From positions 1-64,000 of the forward strand of contig JAFIGU010000097.1 in the NCBI GenBank assembly GCA_017849555.1: DNA of 64,000 nucleotides, written 5' to 3'. Below, one piece after another: positions 53,254 to 62,165 of the stretch. Source of the stretch: Sphingomonas sp. (lineage in GTDB: Bacteria; Pseudomonadota; Alphaproteobacteria; Sphingomonadales; Sphingomonadaceae). Below the pieces are notes generated by a model that made no database searches, had not been told where the DNA came from, and saw only the letters and a program-made list of their open reading frames with translations. Both the position numbers and the translations under genes were made by a program. How positions within the stretch are numbered: position 1 is the first letter of the stretch; each line of letters starts with the position of its first letter.

Positions 53254-55533
53254 ATGGCGAGCCGGGCGAACGCATCGCTATGGCGCGAAACGGTGAAGGC
53301 AGGCGCGGCGCGCAGCGGCGCGCTGATCGTCGCGATCGCGCTGGTATTGGCCACCGCGGCGATGGCGCTGGCGCTGGTGACCTATTCGCCGGGCGACGCC
53401 GCGCTCAACACCGCCGCCGGGGAGGGCGTGCATAACCTGCTCGGCAGCGCCGGCGCGTGGTTCGCCGATATCGCGCTGACCCTGCTCGGCCCGGCGGTCG
53501 CGCTGCTGCTCCCGGTCGGGCCGATCGTCGCGCTCCGGCTGTGGCGCGATCAGCCGGTCGGCGAATGGGGGCGGATGCTGCGCAATGCTGCGCTCGGGGT
53601 CGCGCTGATGGCCACCGCGCTCGCCTGCGTCGCGCGCGGCGCGGTGCCCGCGCTGCCGTTCGGCTGGGGCGGCGGCATCGGGCTCGGCGTCGTCGCGGGC
53701 GTCCGCTGGGCGCTGGGCTTCGCCAATAATCCTGCCGTGACCTATTGGTCGGTGATCGCGCTCGGCCTGGTCTCGGGCATCGCCGGCGCGATCCTGTGGG
53801 GGCGGAGCATCGACATCGCGTTGCCGCGGGTATGGCGCGTCCGCCGCGATCGCCCGGCGGCGATCGACGACGAGGACGTGCCGCTCGAACTGGTGCGCCG
53901 CCCGGTCACCCCGCGCCCGGTGGCGCAACCCGATCCGCGCCCCGGCCCGGTGATCAGCGAGCGCAGCCTCGCGCCCTCGGCCGCACGCCCCACACCCGCG
54001 GCGCAGGCGCAGCGGGATCTGCGCGCCAATTATGTCCTGCCGACCATCGATCTGGTCACCCCGGCCCCGCCGTCGCAAAACAATGCGATCGACAAGACCG
54101 CGCTGGAGCGCAACGCGCGGCTGCTCGAGACCGTGCTCGACGATTTCCACGTCCGCGGCGAGATCAAGGAGGTCCGCCCCGGCCCGGTCGTCACGATGTA
54201 CGAGCTCGAGCCGGCGCCGGGGATCAAGGCGACCCGCGTCGTCAGCCTCGCCGACGATATCGCGCGCAACATGTCCGCGATCTCGGCGCGCGTCGCGACG
54301 ATCCCGGGGCGCACCGTGATCGGGATCGAACTGCCCAACGCCAAGCGCGAGACGGTGTCGCTCCACGAACTGATCGGCTCGCAATCGTTCGAGGATCAGT
54401 CGGCGCAGCTCCCCGTGGTGCTCGGCAAGAATATCGCGGGCGATCCGGTGATCGCCGATCTCGCGCCGATGCCCCACCTGCTCGTTGCGGGCACCACCGG
54501 CTCGGGCAAGTCGGTCGGGCTCAACTGCATGATCCTCTCGCTGCTGTACCGGCTGACCCCGGATCAGTGCCGCATGATCATGATCGATCCCAAGATGCTC
54601 GAATTGTCGATGTACGACGACATCCCGCATCTGCTCTCGCCGGTCGTCACCGATCCGGCCAAGGCGGTGCGTGCGCTCAAATGGGCGGTCGAGCAGATGG
54701 AGGATCGCTACCGCCAGATGTCGTCGCTCGGGGTCCGCTCGCTGAGCAGCTTCAATGACAAGGTGCGCGCCGCCCGCGCCAAGGGCGCCCCGCTCGGCCG
54801 CCGCGTCCAGACCGGGTTCGGCGAGAACGGCCAGCCGGTCTATGAGGAAGAACAGCTCGATTATCAGGTGCTGCCACAGATCGTCGTGATCGTCGACGAG
54901 CTTGCCGACCTGATGATGACCGCGGGCAAGGAAGTCGAATTCCTCATCCAGCGGCTCGCGCAAAAGGCGCGCGCGGCGGGGATTCACCTGATCATGGCCA
55001 CCCAGCGTCCGTCGGTCGACGTGATCACCGGGGTGATCAAGGCCAACCTGCCGACCCGCATCTCGTTCCACGTCACCTCGAAGATCGATTCGCGCACGAT
55101 CCTCGGCGAACAGGGCGCCGAGCAGCTGCTGGGCAAGGGCGACATGCTCTACATGCCCGGCGGCAAGGGCATCGTCCGCGTCCACGGCCCGTTCGTCTCC
55201 GACGACGAGGTGCGCGCGGTGACCGATCACTGGCGCGCGCAAGGGGCGCCCGATTACGTCACCTCGGTCACCGAGGAGCCCGAGCAGAGCTTCGATCTCG
55301 AAGGCGCGCCGACCGGCGAGGATTCGGCCGAGGATCAGCAATATCGCGCCGCGATCCAATTGGTGTGCGAGAGCCAGAAGGCGTCGACCTCGTGGCTCCA
55401 GCGCCAGTTGCGGATCGGCTATAACAGCGCCGCCCGGCTGATCGAGCGGATGGAGAAGGACGGCATCGTCGGCCGGCCCGACCATGTCGGCCGCCGCGAA
55501 GTGCTTCGCGACGCCGACGGGCATCCGATCTGA
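53254..55533 (+). CDS. ftsK: DNA translocase FtsK
   Basis: A 759-residue divisome DNA pump. About four membrane segments lie in residues 20-195, a proline/arginine-rich linker to about 270, then the alpha/beta motor with Walker A (LLVAGTTGSGKSVGLN) and Walker B (VVIVDELADLMM). The C-terminal gamma winged helix is seen in STSWLQRQLRIGYNSAARLIERM. FtsK positions the terminus and activates XerCD at dif; xerC is also in this window. The linker is short compared with E. coli FtsK, which is common in alphaproteobacteria. Confidence 0.96.
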   Translation: MASRANASLWRETVKAGAARSGALIVAIALVLATAAMALALVTYSPGDAALNTAAGEGVHNLLGSAGAWFADIALTLLGPAVALLLPVGPIVALRLWRDQPVGEWGRMLRNAALGVALMATALACVARGAVPALPFGWGGGIGLGVVAGVRWALGFANNPAVTYWSVIALGLVSGIAGAILWGRSIDIALPRVWRVRRDRPAAIDDEDVPLELVRRPVTPRPVAQPDPRPGPVISERSLAPSAARPTPAAQAQRDLRANYVLPTIDLVTPAPPSQNNAIDKTALERNARLLETVLDDFHVRGEIKEVRPGPVVTMYELEPAPGIKATRVVSLADDIARNMSAISARVATIPGRTVIGIELPNAKRETVSLHELIGSQSFEDQSAQLPVVLGKNIAGDPVIADLAPMPHLLVAGTTGSGKSVGLNCMILSLLYRLTPDQCRMIMIDPKMLELSMYDDIPHLLSPVVTDPAKAVRALKWAVEQMEDRYRQMSSLGVRSLSSFNDKVRAARAKGAPLGRRVQTGFGENGQPVYEEEQLDYQVLPQIVVIVDELADLMMTAGKEVEFLIQRLAQKARAAGIHLIMATQRPSVDVITGVIKANLPTRISFHVTSKIDSRTILGEQGAEQLLGKGDMLYMPGGKGIVRVHGPFVSDDEVRAVTDHWRAQGAPDYVTSVTEEPEQSFDLEGAPTGEDSAEDQQYRAAIQLVCESQKASTSWLQRQLRIGYNSAARLIERMEKDGIVGRPDHVGRREVLRDADGHPI

Positions 55534-55562
55534 ACGCTTCGATTAAGCGAGATTGCCCCTTC

Positions 55563-55682
55563 CCGTTCGAGCCGGGCCTGTCGAAGCCCTGCACTTTCTT
55601 CCGACGAAGAAGCACAGCCCTCCGGCGGGTCCCATGAAAGTATTACTTTCATGGGCGCCTTCATAAGCTCAGGGCGAACGGG
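55563..55682. repeat. REP-type pair (family A) interrupted by a palindromic insert
   Basis: The left arm CCGTTCGAGCCGGGCCTGTC and the final AAGCTCAGGGCGAACGG are family A. The right arm is interrupted after CAGCCCT by about 39 bases (see the separate entry), making this copy 120 rather than about 80 bases long. Confidence 0.75.
55622..55660. repeat. 39-bp palindromic insert inside a REP copy
   Basis: The inserted stretch has a perfect stem CCCATGAAAGT / ACTTTCATGGG around ATT (55631-55655), and outer GGCG (55624) and CGCC partly extend it. It is AT-richer than its host. No other copy was seen in this window. Confidence 0.6.
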
Positions 55683-55719
55683 ACGGCAATCTCGTCGCTC
55701 TTCTCTATCAACCTATTGT

Positions 55720-56421
55720 TTAGGCAAGGTTTTCCTTGAAGAACGCCGCGGTCCGCTGGTCCGCGAGATCGGCCGCCTGCGGCGAGCGGCGGTTGCCCAT
55801 TTCGGTTGCGAAGCCGTGATCCTCGCCCGGATAATCGTGGATCGTCACCCGCGGATGATCGTCGAGCCCGGCGTGCATCCGCTGTTGCGCGGCCTTGTCG
55901 ACGAAGCCGTCCTCGCCCGCGACATGCAGCATCACCGGGCGCGCAATCGCATGCTTCTCGCCGAGCAGCCCGTCGATCCCCACGCCATAATAACCAACCG
56001 AGGCGTCGATATCGGTGCGGCACGCGGTCATGAAGGCGAGCCGGCCGCCGAGGCAATAGCCGACGCAACCGACCTTGCCCGTACCGCCGAGTAGCGCGCG
56101 CGCCTTGCGGATCGTTGCCTCGATATCGCGGATTCCGGCTTCCTGATCGAACCGGCCGAACAATTGCAGCCCGCGCTCGAACTCGGGTTTGACGTCGGGA
56201 TCGAGCTGTTCGCCCGGCGCGATCCGCCAGAACAGATCGGGGGCGATCGCGAGATAGCCGTCCGCCGCCAGCCGGTCGCACTTGCCGCGGATCCCGGCGT
56301 TCACTCCGAACACTTCCTGGATCACTACGATCGCCGCGGCCGCCGTCCCCGCCGGGCGCGCGACATAGGCGCCGAAATGCGCGTCATGGTCCAGCGTTTC
56401 GACCTCGATCATCTCACCCAT
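55720..56421 (-). CDS. Dienelactone hydrolase family protein
   Basis: A 233-residue alpha/beta hydrolase. The nucleophile is Cys123 in GYCLGGRLAF, the acid is in the region HVAGEDGFVDKAAQ and the histidine is in YPGEDHGFATEMG. The early IVVIQEVFGVNAGIRGKCDRLA is the family signature with its substrate-side Glu. Classical members hydrolyse dienelactone in chloroaromatic breakdown, but most genomic copies are general carboxylesterases of unknown substrate. It is divergent from the DUF6489-type gene. Confidence 0.9.
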   Translation of the reverse strand: MGEMIEVETLDHDAHFGAYVARPAGTAAAAIVVIQEVFGVNAGIRGKCDRLAADGYLAIAPDLFWRIAPGEQLDPDVKPEFERGLQLFGRFDQEAGIRDIEATIRKARALLGGTGKVGCVGYCLGGRLAFMTACRTDIDASVGYYGVGIDGLLGEKHAIARPVMLHVAGEDGFVDKAAQQRMHAGLDDHPRVTIHDYPGEDHGFATEMGNRRSPQAADLADQRTAAFFKENLA

Positions 56422-56559
56422 TGTTCACTCCATTGATGTTCTTGGTTCAATCGCTGGTCGCCCGACCGCCGACAAGCGTTGCGATAAAGGCGGAATCGCG
56501 GGCATACATAGCAAGGGACGCTATCGCGCCAGCCCATGCGGCTCAAGGAGTGGTCGGGA

Positions 56560-56793
56560 ATGAAAGTGAATGTCGAGGTGGATTGCACCCCGGAAGAGGC
56601 GCGGCGCCTGATGGGCCTGCCGGACCTCACCCCGATCCATGAAGCCTATATCGCCAAGATGCAGGATACGATCGACAACGGGCTCCGCCCCGAGATGTTC
56701 GAGACGATGATCAAGAATTGGGCGCCGATGGGCGAGGCCGGCGTCGCCTTCTGGCGGCGACTGTTCGAGGCGGGGACCAAGCCCGGCGGGTGA
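56560..56793 (+). CDS. Small DUF6489-type protein
   Basis: A 77-residue soluble protein opening MKVNVEVDCTPEEARRLMGL and including MIKNWAPMGEAGVAFWRRLF. I recognise it as a sphingomonad-type conserved hypothetical (DUF6489-like) without known function. GGAG lies nine bases before the ATG at 56560; an earlier ATG at 56536 is less likely. Its stop overlaps the mnmE start (TGATG), so the two are probably translated together, a hint of a link to tRNA modification or simply shared expression. Confidence 0.82.
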   Translation: MKVNVEVDCTPEEARRLMGLPDLTPIHEAYIAKMQDTIDNGLRPEMFETMIKNWAPMGEAGVAFWRRLFEAGTKPGG

Positions 56794-58070
56794 TGGATAC
56801 GATCTTCGCCGTTTCGAGCGGCCAGCCGCCCGCGGCGATCGCAGTGCTGCGCATCAGCGGCCCGCACGCCGCAGCGACGGTCGAGGCGCTCGCGGGCGGG
56901 CTCCCCCAACCCCGCCGCGCGACGTTGCGACGGCTGCGCGATGCGGACGGCGCGTTGCTCGACGATGCGCTGCTGCTGTGGTTTCCGGGGCCAGCAACCG
57001 CGACCGGCGAAGATCTCGCCGAACTCCACCTCCACGGCGGCATCGCCACGGTGGCGGCGGTCGAGCAGACGCTTGCCTCCCGCCCCGGGCTGCGCCGCGC
57101 GCGCGGGGGCGAATTCACCCGTCGCGCGCTGGAGAACGGCCGGATCGATCTGGCGCAGGCGCAGGGGCTCGCCGACCTGCTCGAAGCCGAAAGCGAGGCG
57201 CAGCGCCGCGCGGCGATCGCCAGCGTCGACGGCGAGATCAGCCGCGCGGTCGCGCGCTGGCTCGCGACGCTCGCCGGGATCGCGGCGCGGATCGAGGCGA
57301 TGATCGACTTCAGCGACGAGGATGATGTGTCGCCCGCCGACGATCGCCAGCTCGATACCGCGATCGCGGCATGGCTCGGCGAGGTGTCGGCGCTGCTCGC
57401 GCGGCCGACGGTCGAGCGGCTGCGCGAAGGCTATCGCGTGGTTCTCGCCGGGCCACCCAATGCGGGCAAATCGTCCCTGTTCAACGCGATGCTCGAACGC
57501 GACGCGGCGATCGTCACCCCGATCGCGGGGACGACGCGCGACCTGCTCGAAGCGCGGGTGATCCGCCACGGCCAGCTCTTCACGCTGATCGATACCGCGG
57601 GGCTGGCGGTGGAAACCGACGATCCGGTCGAGCGCATCGGGATCGAGCGTGCCCGGCGCGCCGCGGCGACCGCCGATATCGTGCTGTGGCTCGACGATGC
57701 CCCCGCCCCCGCCGACTGGCCGGTGACCGCGCTTCACCCGCGCAGCGACCTTCCCGATCGCGCGACGGTCCCCGCAGGCCGCATCGCGGTGTCGCGCGAC
57801 GACCTCGCGAGCATCGATCGGCTGTGGCAGGTGATCGAGGAGCGCGCCGCCGCGCTGTTCGCGATCGATGGCGCCTTGCTCCGCGACCAGCAACGCGCCG
57901 CGGTGGTCGCGGCGCGCGAGTCGATCGAGCGCGACGGCATGGATCGCGATCTATTGGTACGCGCCGAAGGAGTGCGCTATGCGATGCGGCAATTGGCGGG
58001 CATCGTCGGCGCCGACGCGACCGAGACGATGCTCGATGCGCTGTTCGCGCGCTTCTGCATCGGGAAATAG
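56793..58070 (+). CDS. mnmE: tRNA uridine-5-carboxymethylaminomethyl modification GTPase MnmE
   Basis: A 425-residue GTPase that with MnmG installs the cmnm5 group at U34 of certain tRNAs. The N-terminal folate-binding domain begins [20 protein letters not shown]. The G domain (about residues 215-350) has [26 protein letters not shown] and LIDTAGL. The C-terminal F-C-I-G-K carries the catalytic-site cysteine. The G4 (NKxD) motif is not obvious, which is worth noting; the rest is standard. The stop shares one base with the mnmG start codon. Confidence 0.95.
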   Translation: MDTIFAVSSGQPPAAIAVLRISGPHAAATVEALAGGLPQPRRATLRRLRDADGALLDDALLLWFPGPATATGEDLAELHLHGGIATVAAVEQTLASRPGLRRARGGEFTRRALENGRIDLAQAQGLADLLEAESEAQRRAAIASVDGEISRAVARWLATLAGIAARIEAMIDFSDEDDVSPADDRQLDTAIAAWLGEVSALLARPTVERLREGYRVVLAGPPNAGKSSLFNAMLERDAAIVTPIAGTTRDLLEARVIRHGQLFTLIDTAGLAVETDDPVERIGIERARRAAATADIVLWLDDAPAPADWPVTALHPRSDLPDRATVPAGRIAVSRDDLASIDRLWQVIEERAAALFAIDGALLRDQQRAAVVAARESIERDGMDRDLLVRAEGVRYAMRQLAGIVGADATETMLDALFARFCIGK

Positions 58071-59791
58071 TGTTTCACGTGGAACATGCTTTTGACGTTA
58101 TCGTGGTCGGCGGCGGCCACGCCGGAACCGAGGCCGCCGCGGCCGCCGCGCGGCGCGGCGCACGCACCGCGTTGCTCTCGCAGCGCCGCGACCGGATCGG
58201 GGCGATGTCGTGCAACCCGTCGATCGGCGGGCTCGGCAAGGGCCATCTGGTCCGCGAGGTCGACGCGCTCGACGGGCTGATGGGACGCGCCGCCGACGCC
58301 GCCGCGATCCACCACCGCATGCTCAACCGCAGCAAGGGGCTCGCGGTGCAGGGACCGCGCGTTCAGGCGGACCGCACGCGCTATATGCGTTCGATCCAGG
58401 CGCAACTAGAGCAACAGGACCGGCTGACGGTGATCGAGGGCGAAGCCGCGGCGCTGATCCTGCGCGGCGGCGCGATCGCCGGGGTCACCTTGCTCGACGG
58501 CAGCGCGATCACCGCGCGCGCGGTGGTGCTGGCCACCGGCACCTTCCTCGGCGGACGAATCTTCCGCGGCGACGAGCGCGACGACGGCGGCCGCGTCGGC
58601 GAAGCGGGCGCGAACGAGCTGGCGCGGCAACTCCGCGCGCTCGATCTGCCGGTGCGCCGCCTCAAGACCGGCACCCCGCCACGGCTCGACGGGCGGACGA
58701 TCGACTGGGCGATGCTCGCGCCGCAACCGTCCGACAAAGATCATTGGACGATGTCGCCGATGACCCGCGCGCGTGCCCTCCCCCAACTCGCCTGCGCGAT
58801 CTCGCGCACCACCGATCGGACCCACGCGATCATCCGCGACAATCTGCATCGCTCGCCGCTTCATACCGGCGCGATCGAAGCGGGCGGGCCGCGCTATTGC
58901 CCGTCGATCGAGGACAAGATTCGCCGCTTCGGCGACCGCGACGGGCATCAGATCTTCCTCGAACCCGAGGGGCTCGACGACCCTCTGGTCTATCCCAACG
59001 GCATCTCGACCTCGCTGCCGAGCAATGTTCAGCGCGCAATGGTGCGCTCGATTCCGGGGCTCGAAGACGTGGAGATCGTCACCCCAGGCTATGCGGTCGA
59101 ATATGATCATATCGATCCGCGCGCGCTCGATCATCGGCTCGCACTCGGCGCACTCCCCGGCGCCTTCCTCGCCGGGCAGATCAACGGCACGACCGGGTAT
59201 GAGGAAGCCGCCGCGCAGGGGCTGATCGCCGGCGCCAATGCCGCGGCGCACGCGCTCGATCTTGCGCCGCTCCAGCTCGATCGCGCGACCTCCTATCTCG
59301 CGGTGATGATCGACGATCTGGTGCTGCAGGGGGTGACCGAACCCTATCGCATGCTCACCGCGCGCGCCGAATATCGCCTCGCGCTCCGCGCCGACAATGC
59401 CGAGACGCGGCTGTCGCCGATCGCCGAAGCACATGGCCTGCTGAGCGATGAACGCCGCGCGCACCTCGCCCGGCGCAACGAGCAGCGCGCGGCAATCGCG
59501 CGCGGCGAGCATGACGGCGCCGACCCGGACCTGATCCGCGAGGCCGAGGAGGACGCGCGCTACGCCCCCTATCTCGAACGCCAGGCGGACGAGATCGCGC
59601 GGATGCGCCGCGACGCCGCGATCACGATCGCCGCAGGCGACGCGCTCGCCACGGTCAACGGCCTGTCGAATGAAATGCGCGAACGATTGCTCGAAGCCAA
59701 TCCGCGGACGCTCGACGAAGCCTCGCGGATCCGCGGGGTGACCCCGGCGGCATTGACCGCGCTGTGGCTTCACGCAAAGGCCAATGCATGA
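58070..59791 (+). CDS. mnmG: tRNA uridine-5-carboxymethylaminomethyl modification enzyme MnmG
   Basis: A 573-residue FAD enzyme, partner of MnmE in U34 modification. The FAD motif is [18 protein letters not shown], followed by [33 protein letters not shown] and the GidA signature [18 protein letters not shown]. The first codons coincide with a parS-like site, giving an N-terminus of [10 protein letters not shown]. The start is GTG at 58070 or GTG at 58079. A four-base overlap with rsmG (ATGA) continues the operon. Confidence 0.96.
   Translation: MFHVEHAFDVIVVGGGHAGTEAAAAAARRGARTALLSQRRDRIGAMSCNPSIGGLGKGHLVREVDALDGLMGRAADAAAIHHRMLNRSKGLAVQGPRVQADRTRYMRSIQAQLEQQDRLTVIEGEAAALILRGGAIAGVTLLDGSAITARAVVLATGTFLGGRIFRGDERDDGGRVGEAGANELARQLRALDLPVRRLKTGTPPRLDGRTIDWAMLAPQPSDKDHWTMSPMTRARALPQLACAISRTTDRTHAIIRDNLHRSPLHTGAIEAGGPRYCPSIEDKIRRFGDRDGHQIFLEPEGLDDPLVYPNGISTSLPSNVQRAMVRSIPGLEDVEIVTPGYAVEYDHIDPRALDHRLALGALPGAFLAGQINGTTGYEEAAAQGLIAGANAAAHALDLAPLQLDRATSYLAVMIDDLVLQGVTEPYRMLTARAEYRLALRADNAETRLSPIAEAHGLLSDERRAHLARRNEQRAAIARGEHDGADPDLIREAEEDARYAPYLERQADEIARMRRDAAITIAAGDALATVNGLSNEMRERLLEANPRTLDEASRIRGVTPAALTALWLHAKANA
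58071..58086. other. parS: parS centromere site (exact consensus)
   Basis: TGTTTCACGTGGAACA; its reverse complement is TGTTCCACGTGAAACA, the classical parS consensus for ParB. It lies within the first codons of mnmG, 2.3 kb from parA and 3.1 kb from parB. Confidence 0.9.
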
Positions 59792-60402
59792 CCGAGAATG
59801 ACGCGCGCGGGTGGATCGAACAGCGCTTCGATGCCGAGGCGACCGAACGCGTCGCGCGCTTTGCCGATCGCGTGATCGCCGAAAGCGAGCAGCAGAATCT
59901 GATCGCACGCTCGACGCTCGACGCGATCTGGGCACGCCATATTCTCGATTCCGCGCAGCTGATCCCGCTCGCCGGCCCGATCGATGAAACGACGCGCTGG
60001 CTCGATATCGGATCGGGCGCAGGCTTTCCCGGCGCAATCGTCGCGCTGCTCCTCCCCGCGCAGGTCACATTGGTCGAGCCACGCCGGCGTCGCGCCGACT
60101 TCCTCGCCGACGCCTTGTGCGGCGCACCCAATGCAACCGTGATCACCGCCAAGATCGAGGGCGCACAGCTTCCGTCGCAGCAGATCGTCAGCGCACGCGC
60201 AGTCGCACCGGTCGACGAGCTGCTCCGTGCGACCCGCCACGTCACCGACATATCCACACGTTATATCCTTCCCCGTGGACGAACCGCGCACGTCGAGCTT
60301 GAAAGCGCGCGCCGGGGCTGGCACGGATTGTTCCACGTGGAACCAAGCATCACCGATGCGGAATCCGGGATCCTGATCGCAGAAAAGGTTCGCATGCGAT
60401 GA
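59788..60402 (+). CDS. rsmG: 16S rRNA (guanine(527)-N(7))-methyltransferase RsmG
   Basis: A 204-residue SAM methyltransferase (GidB) that methylates G527 of 16S rRNA. It has [23 protein letters not shown], the SAM motif [18 protein letters not shown] and [12 protein letters not shown]. Length is typical. The start overlaps mnmG (ATGA) and its stop overlaps parA (ATGA), so the genes form one tightly coupled block. Near its 3' end it contains a second parS-like sequence, read as LFHVEP, echoing the FHVEH at the start of MnmG. Confidence 0.95.
   Translation: MTENDARGWIEQRFDAEATERVARFADRVIAESEQQNLIARSTLDAIWARHILDSAQLIPLAGPIDETTRWLDIGSGAGFPGAIVALLLPAQVTLVEPRRRRADFLADALCGAPNATVITAKIEGAQLPSQQIVSARAVAPVDELLRATRHVTDISTRYILPRGRTAHVELESARRGWHGLFHVEPSITDAESGILIAEKVRMR
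60329..60344. other. parS: Near-consensus parS site inside rsmG
   Basis: TGTTCCACGTGGAACC keeps the full palindromic core GTTCCACGTGGAAC and differs from a symmetric parS only at the last base. It is about 55 bases upstream of parA. Confidence 0.75.
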
Positions 60403-61181
60403 TTTGTATCGCGGTCGCCAACCAGAAGGGCGGAGTCGGCAAGACCACCAGCGCGATCAACCTCGCGACCGCGCTGGCTGCGACCGGCAAACGCGTGTTG
60501 CTGATCGATCTCGATCCGCAGGGCAATGCCTCGACCGGGCTCGGGATCGGGCAGGCGGCGCGCGGCATTTCGAGCTATCACGTGCTGGTCGACGCGACCC
60601 CGATCGAACAGGGCGTCGTCGCCTCCGGCATTCCCCGGCTCGATATCCTCCCCGCGACCGTCGATCTGTCGGGCGCCGAGATCGAGCTGATCGAGCTCGA
60701 GGCACGCACCCACCGGCTGCTCCGCGCGATCGAGGAATGCCCGCCGCGCTGGGATATCGTGCTGATCGATTGCCCGCCCTCGCTCGGGCTGCTGACGATC
60801 AATGCGATGGTCGCGGCGGATTCGCTGCTCGTCCCGCTGCAATGCGAATTTTTCGCGCTCGAGGGGCTGAGCCAGCTGCTTAGCACGGTCGAGCGGATTC
60901 GTGCGCGCTTCAACCCGTCGCTGTCGATCATGGGGGTCGCGCTGACGATGTACGATCGGCGCAACCGGCTGACCGAGCAGGTTGCCAATGATGTGCGCGC
61001 GGTGCTCGGCCGGGTGGTGTTCGAAACGGTGATCCCGCGCAACGTCCGTCTTTCCGAAGCGCCGAGCCACGGCCTGCCCGCATTGATCTATGATCATCGC
61101 TGCAGCGGGTCCGAGGCGTATATGGCATTGGCCCGTGAATTGATCGCGCGGCTTCCCCGCATGAACGAGGCCGCCGCATGA
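60399..61181 (+). CDS. parA: Chromosome partitioning ATPase ParA
   Basis: A 260-residue deviant-Walker ATPase that moves the origin region. The P-loop is NQKGGVGKTTSAINLATAL with the signature lysine (residue 10), switch regions are LLIDLDPQGNASTGLG and VLIDCPPSLGLL, and ERIRARFNPSLSIMGVALTMYD follows. It lacks an N-terminal helix-turn-helix, as expected for chromosomal ParA (Soj). It overlaps rsmG and parB by four bases each. It acts with ParB bound to the adjacent parS sites. Confidence 0.96.
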   Translation: MICIAVANQKGGVGKTTSAINLATALAATGKRVLLIDLDPQGNASTGLGIGQAARGISSYHVLVDATPIEQGVVASGIPRLDILPATVDLSGAEIELIELEARTHRLLRAIEECPPRWDIVLIDCPPSLGLLTINAMVAADSLLVPLQCEFFALEGLSQLLSTVERIRARFNPSLSIMGVALTMYDRRNRLTEQVANDVRAVLGRVVFETVIPRNVRLSEAPSHGLPALIYDHRCSGSEAYMALARELIARLPRMNEAAA

Positions 61182-62074
61182 CCGATCGCCGCCCCCGCCC
61201 CGGCCTCGGCCGCGGGCTCAACGCCCTGCTCGGCGATTTCGCGCGCGACGAGGCCGAGACCGCCAAGGAAGGCCATAACACCTCGGGCGTGCGGATGATC
61301 CCGATCAGCTCGATCGCGCCGCACCCCGGCCAGCCGCGCCGCCATTTCGACGAAGCGGCGCTGACCGAACTCGCCGCCTCGATCGCCGAGCGCGGGCTGA
61401 TCCAGCCGATCATCGTGCGCCCGCACGGCCACGATTATCAGATCGTCGCCGGCGAGCGCCGCTGGCGCGCCGCGCAGCGCGCGCGGCTCCACGAAATCCC
61501 CGTCGTCGTCCGCGATTACAGCGACACCGACACGCTGCAGATCGCGCTGCTCGAGAATATCCAGCGGCAGGATCTCAACGCGATCGAAGAGGCGCAGGCC
61601 TATCACCGGCTGGCCGAGGAATTCGGCCACACCCAGGAAGTGCTGGCGAAGATCGTCCACAAATCGCGCAGCCACATCGCTAACCTATTGAGATTGCTTG
61701 ATCTTCCGTCGGAAGTTCAGGCGCTGGTGATCGACGGCAAGCTTTCGATGGGGCATGCGCGCGCGCTGATCGGCGCGCCCGATCCGATCGCGCTCGCCGA
61801 GGAAGTAGTCGAGAAGGGCCTGTCGGTGCGCCAGACCGAGCGCCTCGCCAGCGCCGCCAAGCCGGGCGGCGGGCGTGGCGCGACGGTTGCGCCGATTCGC
61901 CACCCGTCCGATTCGGCGGCCGATATCGTCGCGCTCGAACGCCAGCTCTCCGATCTGCTCGGGCTCAACGTGCGGATCAGCTACAGCGATCGCGGCGGAT
62001 CGATCACGCTCGATTATTCGACGCTCGATCAACTCGATATGGTCTGCCAGCGGTTGAGCGGCGAGCGGATCTGA
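61178..62074 (+). CDS. parB: Chromosome partitioning protein ParB
   Basis: A 298-residue ParB/Spo0J protein, a CTP-dependent clamp loaded at parS. The N-terminal CTPase domain has the arginine motif GERRWRAAQRARL (about residue 93) and LLENIQRQDLNAIEEAQAYH. The helix-turn-helix is in EVLAKIVHKSRSHIANLLRLL. The C-terminal dimerisation domain ends NVRISYSDRGGSITLDYSTL. It is the last gene of the coupled mnmE-parB block; a family B repeat follows and may end transcription. Confidence 0.96.
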   Translation: MTDRRPRPGLGRGLNALLGDFARDEAETAKEGHNTSGVRMIPISSIAPHPGQPRRHFDEAALTELAASIAERGLIQPIIVRPHGHDYQIVAGERRWRAAQRARLHEIPVVVRDYSDTDTLQIALLENIQRQDLNAIEEAQAYHRLAEEFGHTQEVLAKIVHKSRSHIANLLRLLDLPSEVQALVIDGKLSMGHARALIGAPDPIALAEEVVEKGLSVRQTERLASAAKPGGGRGATVAPIRHPSDSAADIVALERQLSDLLGLNVRISYSDRGGSITLDYSTLDQLDMVCQRLSGERI

Positions 62075-62078
62075 CCAC

Positions 62079-62159
62079 CGTCATCCCAGCGAAAGCTGGA
62101 ATCTCGTACTGCAGGCGCTTGCTCCGCTGCTTGCTACCCCTGCTTTCGCTGGGGTGACG
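62079..62159. repeat. Family B-like inverted repeat pair between parB and holA
   Basis: The left arm CGTCATCCCAGCGAAAGCTG and the right arm GCTTTCGCTGGGGTGACG flank about 40 bases. The left arm alone can fold (CCAGC-GAAA-GCTGG). It separates convergent parB and holA. Confidence 0.7.
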
Positions 62160-62165
62160 TGAAGG

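Noticed and set aside
53278..55524. A 748-codon minus-strand frame opposite ftsK
   Set aside because: It mirrors the codon pattern of ftsK and has no independent ribosome-binding site or domain.
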